NCBI RefSeq assembly: GCF_009912395.1
Contig: NZ_WNDO01000017.1
Span: 60,483 to 124,482, forward strand
DNA length: 64,000 nucleotides
Source: Luteibacter sp.
GTDB taxonomy: Bacteria > Pseudomonadota > Gammaproteobacteria > Xanthomonadales > Rhodanobacteraceae
Reading direction: 5' to 3'
Position numbers and translations under genes: made by a program. The notes under the pieces were generated by a model. It saw only the letters and a program-made list of their open reading frames with translations, ran no database searches and was not told the origin of the DNA. Shown here piece by piece: positions 59,963 through 64,000 of the stretch (position 1 is the stretch's first letter; each line of letters opens with the position of its first letter).

Positions 59963-60696
59963 AGCCTGTACTCATCGTCCGCACCGGCCGCGCGCCGGAC
60001 GTCATCAGCGCCCGCCACGGCGACTTCCCCCGCTGGTTCAAGCTTGGCCTTCGTCTTCGTGAACCCCTCGTCCGCATCCTCGACGTCGAGAACGGCGACG
60101 TGCTGCCGGCGCCGTCGGACTGTGCCGGCGTCATCCTCACCGGCTCGGCGTCCATGGTCACCGAACGCCTGCCCTGGAGCGAACGTACCGCCGGCTGGAT
60201 TCGCGACGCGATGGATATCGAGCTGCCGATGCTTGGTGTCTGTTATGGCCACCAGCTGATGTCGCATGCGCTCGGCGGTCGGGTGGACTATCTGCCGGGT
60301 GGTCGCGAGATGGGTACCGTGTCGCTGACGACCGATGCAAGCGCGGTGGACGACCTGCTGGCAACGGATCTTCCGACCACGTTCCGCGCCCATGCCACGC
60401 ACGAACAGAGTGTGCTCGAACTGCCGCCCGGAGCCGTGTCGCTGGCACGCTCCGACCGCGATCCGAATCACCTGGTCCGCTATGGCAAGCACGCCATCAG
60501 CACGCAGTTCCATCCGGAATTCTCGGCCGAAGTGATGCGCGCCTATATCCGGCGCAAGGATGACGTGCTGCGCAAGGAAGGCCAGGATCCGGATGCCTTG
60601 CTGGCCGCGGTTGCGCCCACGCCGAAGGCGACGCGATTGCTGCGCGGCTTTGTCAGCCGCCACCTCGCCATGGAAAGCGAGCTCTCACCCGCGTAG
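59959..60696 (+). CDS. Class I glutamine amidotransferase-like protein
   Basis: 245 residues. The nucleophile is C95 in GVCYGHQLM, and H185/E187 (QFHPEFS) complete the triad. It resembles stand-alone GMP-synthase-like amidotransferases (GATase1 type), which often act in glutamine or gamma-glutamyl metabolism; the acceptor is unknown. It is translationally coupled to the ATPase gene (ATGA). Its last 12 bases overlap the 3' end of the convergent rhomboid gene. Confidence 0.9.
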   Translation: MKPVLIVRTGRAPDVISARHGDFPRWFKLGLRLREPLVRILDVENGDVLPAPSDCAGVILTGSASMVTERLPWSERTAGWIRDAMDIELPMLGVCYGHQLMSHALGGRVDYLPGGREMGTVSLTTDASAVDDLLATDLPTTFRAHATHEQSVLELPPGAVSLARSDRDPNHLVRYGKHAISTQFHPEFSAEVMRAYIRRKDDVLRKEGQDPDALLAAVAPTPKATRLLRGFVSRHLAMESELSPA

Positions 60697-61365
60697 GCGG
60701 CGCTCGATCGCTCCGCGCGAAAACAGCGCGAATAGAATGCCAAACAGAAAGCCGCCGATGTGGGTCCACCACACGACGGCGCCATAGCTCGCGCCTGCAT
60801 AGCTGAAAAGCAGCTGCACCAGGGCCCAGATGCCGATGAGCACGAAGGCCGGGACGCGGACGAACTCGAGATACAGACCGAGTGGCACGACCAGGCCCAG
60901 CTTCGCCCGCGGAAACAAGGTGACGTAGGCGCCGACGACGGCCGACACCGCGCCACTGCAGCCGATGATGGCCACGCGGGCGCCCGTGAGCGAGATCGCA
61001 CCAATCAGGTTGGCGACGATGCCGCCAAGCAGGAACAGCAGCAGGAAGCGCGGTGATCCAAGGCTACGCTCCGCCGGCAGGCTGAAGATCACCAGGAACA
61101 ACAGGTTGCTCAGCAGATGCAGCCAGCCGCCATGGATGAAAATCGCGGTGAACAGCCGTAGTAGGGCGGGATCGCTGATCTGCTCCCATAAGGGAAGCCC
61201 TGTTCCGAACAGATGCGCGGGAACCGTACCCCAGTGCAGCATGATCCAGATGCGCTCGGCCCGACCGCTCAGGGCAAGCACCACGAAACAGACCACGCAC
61301 ACCACCACGAGCATGGTCGCCCAGCACAGCCGTGAACGACGGCGCGTATCGACGTGGACGAACAT
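60685..61365 (-). CDS. Rhomboid-family intramembrane serine protease
   Basis: 226 residues with about six hydrophobic helices. The oxyanion/structural motif is HGGWLHLLSNLLF (N87), the nucleophile is S137 in GCSGAVSAVVGAY, and the catalytic histidine is H202 in WWTHIGGFLFG. It lies 2 bases downstream of the ExeA-like gene on the same strand, so the two are probably co-transcribed. Substrates of bacterial rhomboids are membrane proteins; none is indicated here. Confidence 0.93.
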   Translation of the reverse strand: MFVHVDTRRRSRLCWATMLVVVCVVCFVVLALSGRAERIWIMLHWGTVPAHLFGTGLPLWEQISDPALLRLFTAIFIHGGWLHLLSNLLFLVIFSLPAERSLGSPRFLLLFLLGGIVANLIGAISLTGARVAIIGCSGAVSAVVGAYVTLFPRAKLGLVVPLGLYLEFVRVPAFVLIGIWALVQLLFSYAGASYGAVVWWTHIGGFLFGILFALFSRGAIERRLRG

Positions 61366-61367
61366 GG

Positions 61368-62960
61368 TCAGGGAACGCCACGGGCCAGGTGCGGGCCTTC
61401 GGTTTCCAGGGACGACAGGGCGAACATGGTTTCCGGACCGACGACGCCATCGGCCGAGATACCGAAACGCTGCTGGATGCTGCGGACACGAGATTCCACG
61501 CTGCGGTCGAACGCGGTCGCCGACGCCGGCCCGGCGTTGCCGTTGGAAGGCAAGTGGGCGAGCAACCAGCGTACGCCATCGCCCGTGTCTCCACGCGATA
61601 GCTTCGCCGGCATGGCGGGATCGATGCGGAAGACCGCGTAAAATCGCCCGTTCCAGACATGTTCGAAGGCGTCGCGGGTCAGTTCGACGTATTTGCCGCC
61701 AAGATACAGACGCACCGCCTCATCGCCTGCACCGACCATGAGGACCTGCTGCTTGCCGTCGGCATCGTCCAGTTCGAGCACCATCGGACGGTCGAAACGA
61801 CGGAGCTGGTCGATCGATCCCCTTCCGCTTACGCAGGCGAAGCCGGGAAAGATGACCGCATCGCAGTGGATGGCATTGGCCACGCTGGTCTCGCGGGACG
61901 TCACCTGCCAACGGGCAAGCAATTCGCCCCAGACGCGGACTTTTCCTGCTTCGGGATCAGGCAGGGCATCCTTGAACTTGGCCAGCGCCTGGTCCGGCGT
62001 GGCCGTGACCAAGTTCTTCGGGCGGGAGGGACTGCGCCCGGAGAAGAACCAGGTGGCGGAACCGATGAGGAACAGGGCCGCCAATGTCGCGGCGCCAATG
62101 AAGATTTGCTTGCGGTAGCGGCGTAGCCAATAGCGCGCGTACTGGGGCAGTACCTCGCGAGCCACGAAGCCGAGCGCCCGCTCGCCGATCGATTGTTCCC
62201 CGCGTTCCGCCGCTCGCTCTAGCGCGCGATGAGCCAGGGTGTTGAGCCTACGGGGATTGCCCTTGCCGTCATCGCGCAGGCTACGAAGGCCCAGGCGACT
62301 GAAGGGCATCTGCGAGGTACCGGCTACGTGGAGGCGATGGCGGACGTAGCGCTCGCTTTCCTCCTCGTTGAGTACGACCAGAGGCAGACGGCTGCGGATA
62401 CGGGCCGAGATCGCCGCACCGGTCAGGCGATCGCGAAAAGCGGTTGTACCGGCGAGGACGACATACATGGGCGCCGAGTTCTTCGCACAGGCGACCAGCA
62501 ATCGCTCGATATCCGCCAGGTCGATGTCGGACAGGTCGTCGCCATCGTCAAGAAGAAGCAGGAAGCGTTTATCGACATGGTGGGCAAGTCGCCCGAGACC
62601 TGCGGCGAGCCCGTCGACCAGATGGTCTTCCGTGTTGGCTTCGGCGCTTAGAGGCAGCGGGAGCCCGAAACCGGCGTACATGGAGCGGAGCCAGCCCACT
62701 GTGCCGAGGGCGTAGTCACCGGCGCCATGCCTGACCACCGTGACGCCGTGATTGGGCGCATCGGCTTCGATCAGCATGCAGAGCAGTGTCTTTCCGACGC
62801 CTTGTTCGCCCGTGACGAGGGTGATGCCGGAGTCTGCCGCACCGAGTTCATATTCGATGTGCGCGAGGATGTCCCGCTCTCGCGTGAACAGGCACGCGAA
62901 ACGGGGATCCGGTGTGTCGCCGAACGGCGGCTCGCGCAGCCCGAAGGTCTCTAGGTACAT
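61368..62960 (-). CDS. ExeA/GspA-like AAA ATPase with peptidoglycan-binding tail
   Basis: 530 residues from ATG 62960, which starts MYLETFGLREPPFGDTPDPRF, the typical ExeA N-terminus; longer frames run into a REP-like repeat. Walker A is GEQGVGKT (51-58) and Walker B FLLLLDD (133-139), in a cytoplasmic AAA+ domain. A single membrane helix is at about 285-306. The periplasmic part ends in a putative peptidoglycan-binding domain (VESRVRSIQQRFGISADGVVGPETMFAL, about 487-515). ExeA helps place the type II secretion secretin through the cell wall; here it is paired with a rhomboid protease, not with ExeB. Confidence 0.9.
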   Translation of the reverse strand: MYLETFGLREPPFGDTPDPRFACLFTRERDILAHIEYELGAADSGITLVTGEQGVGKTLLCMLIEADAPNHGVTVVRHGAGDYALGTVGWLRSMYAGFGLPLPLSAEANTEDHLVDGLAAGLGRLAHHVDKRFLLLLDDGDDLSDIDLADIERLLVACAKNSAPMYVVLAGTTAFRDRLTGAAISARIRSRLPLVVLNEEESERYVRHRLHVAGTSQMPFSRLGLRSLRDDGKGNPRRLNTLAHRALERAAERGEQSIGERALGFVAREVLPQYARYWLRRYRKQIFIGAATLAALFLIGSATWFFSGRSPSRPKNLVTATPDQALAKFKDALPDPEAGKVRVWGELLARWQVTSRETSVANAIHCDAVIFPGFACVSGRGSIDQLRRFDRPMVLELDDADGKQQVLMVGAGDEAVRLYLGGKYVELTRDAFEHVWNGRFYAVFRIDPAMPAKLSRGDTGDGVRWLLAHLPSNGNAGPASATAFDRSVESRVRSIQQRFGISADGVVGPETMFALSSLETEGPHLARGVP

Positions 62961-63026
62961 GAGCCTAGAGTAACCGATTGATCGCGCAGAAGGATTGTCG
63001 GTCTGGACGGTGTCCCGGGCAGCGTT

Positions 63027-63097
63027 CTGTAGGAGCGCGCTAGCGCGCGATGGGGTGTTGCGGCGAGGTCCGATCGCGCGCAAGCGCGCTCCTACAG
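63027..63097. repeat. REP-like inverted repeat, GTAGGAGCGCGC family
   Basis: CTGTAGGAGCGCGC from 63027 and GCGCGCTCCTACAG up to 63097 form inverted arms around a ~25-base centre. It is the same family as the perfect palindrome at 8515-8560 and lies between the ExeA-like gene start and the rRNA terminators. Confidence 0.8.
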
Positions 63098-63126
63098 GGG
63101 CTTGGGGGCGGCGAGGCAAAAGAAAA

Positions 63127-63152
63127 ACCCCGGTCTCAGAAGAGACCGGGGT
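63127..63152 (-). terminator. Distal rRNA operon terminator
   Basis: On the minus strand ACCCCGGTCTC-ttct-GAGACCGGGGT is followed by TTTTCTTTT. It closes the rRNA transcription unit after the duplicated 5S segment. Confidence 0.85.
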
Positions 63153-63157
63153 GTTTC

Positions 63158-63182
63158 AGGATAAAGCCCCTGGCGGTGACCT
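63158..63182 (-). repeat. Duplicated 5S rRNA 3' end fragment
   Basis: The 25 bases 63158-63182 are identical to 63258-63282, which span the last bases of the true 5S gene and its 3' flank. The offset is exactly 100 bases. Each copy is followed, on the minus strand, by its own terminator. It looks like a remnant of a tandem 5S or of recombination between rRNA operon ends. Confidence 0.8.
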
Positions 63183-63228
63183 GTTGCTGTGCGTGCCCGT
63201 TGGGCACGACAGCAAACGCCGGAAAGAC

Positions 63229-63256
63229 GAAGGCCTCCCCGATTGGGGAGGCCTTC
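63229..63256 (-). terminator. Proximal terminator after 5S rRNA
   Basis: GAAGGCCTCCCC-gatt-GGGGAGGCCTTC, a perfect 12-bp stem just after the 5S gene on the minus strand; its T tract (GTCTTTCC) is weak, which may explain the second terminator. Confidence 0.8.
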
Positions 63257-63268
63257 TAGGATAAAGCC

Positions 63269-63382
63269 CCTGGCGGTGACCTACTCTTGCATGGCTTGAG
63301 CCACACTACCATCGGCGCATGCGCGTTTCACTTCTGAGTTCGGGATGGGATCAGGTGGGACCACGCCGCTATGGCCGCCAGG
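63269..63382 (-). rRNA. rrf: 5S ribosomal RNA
   Basis: On the minus strand the gene starts CCTGGCGGCCATAGCGGCGT and contains the CCCATCCCGAACTCAGAAGTG segment split over the universal loop region. It ends in GGTCACCGCCAGG, which pairs with the 5' end. About 114 bases, normal for gammaproteobacteria. End points are good to one or two bases. Confidence 0.95.
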
Positions 63383-63499
63383 GAAGGGGTGGGAGCAGCG
63401 CTTTTTGAGCGCCGGCTCCGCAAAGTTGTAAACGAGTGACAAGCGTCCGGGGGTAATCGGATGACTTAGAGTTAAGACGGTGAAGCGTCTTGGGGTTAT

Positions 63500-64000
<501 letters not shown>

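Noticed and set aside
63183..63228. Possible small gene or tRNA between the two rRNA terminators
   Set aside because: It contains only a short hairpin (CTGTCGTGCCC-type) and no tRNA cloverleaf or ORF.

Overview
The window is high-GC gammaproteobacterial chromosome. Gene order, codon use, tandem Oar-like TonB-dependent receptors, palindromes of the GTAGGAGCGCGC and ATCGCGGA types, and a class I ketol-acid reductoisomerase with an RPGGPSW loop suggest Xanthomonadales, most likely Rhodanobacteraceae (Luteibacter/Dyella type). The genus is an inference; no database search was possible. Most of the window is housekeeping and metabolism. I see no prophage, insertion sequence, CRISPR array or defence island.

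Layout: (1) 1-963, the 3'-truncated start of an OprD-like porin on the minus strand. (2) 1219-12052, a branched-chain amino acid locus leuA-ilvE-leuC-leuD-leuB-ilvD-ilvC-ilvB-ilvN, preceded by a transcription attenuator whose 42-residue leader peptide carries a Leu/Ile/Val run. LeuA has no C-terminal leucine-binding domain, so leader attenuation may be the main leucine control here. (3) 12274-13896, a secreted GH71/99-like protein with a bulb-lectin domain. (4) 13966-21443, an SDR-like protein without the usual catalytic residues, a divergent AraC regulator, and a polyol (mannitol/sorbitol type) ABC transporter with its mannitol 2-dehydrogenase. (5) 21534-26025, a proline-rich miniprotein, a YfhO-like membrane protein, ubiA, comF and a small membrane protein. 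(6) 26140-30862, a biotin operon bioB-bioF-trhO-bioH-bioC behind a BirA-type operator that covers the promoter -35 box; a tRNA hydroxylase gene sits inside it. (7) 30867-46797, tag, a DMT transporter, an aldose epimerase, pepN, mnmG, an RDD/GYF protein, tex, an autotransporter GDSL esterase, a membrane protein, a TetR regulator, a small secreted protein and a YbaY-like lipoprotein. (8) 47252-53798, two tandem Oar-like TonB-dependent receptors. (9) 54394-62960, a phage-CI-like regulator, glyQ/glyS, an orphan PilB/GspE-type ATPase, a class I glutamine amidotransferase, a rhomboid protease and an ExeA/GspA-like ATPase with a peptidoglycan-binding tail. (10) 63127-64000, the distal end of an rRNA operon read on the minus strand (23S partial, then 5S), with two terminators and a duplicated 5S 3' end.

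The most interesting signals are regulatory or architectural: the BCAA attenuator with an apparently leaderless leader peptide combined with a LeuA lacking its allosteric domain; trhO inside the BirA-controlled biotin operon; the 100-bp-offset repeat of the 5S 3' end; an unassigned structured minus-strand transcript upstream of mnmG; and several large perfect hairpins. I do not see an unmistakably new multi-gene system.
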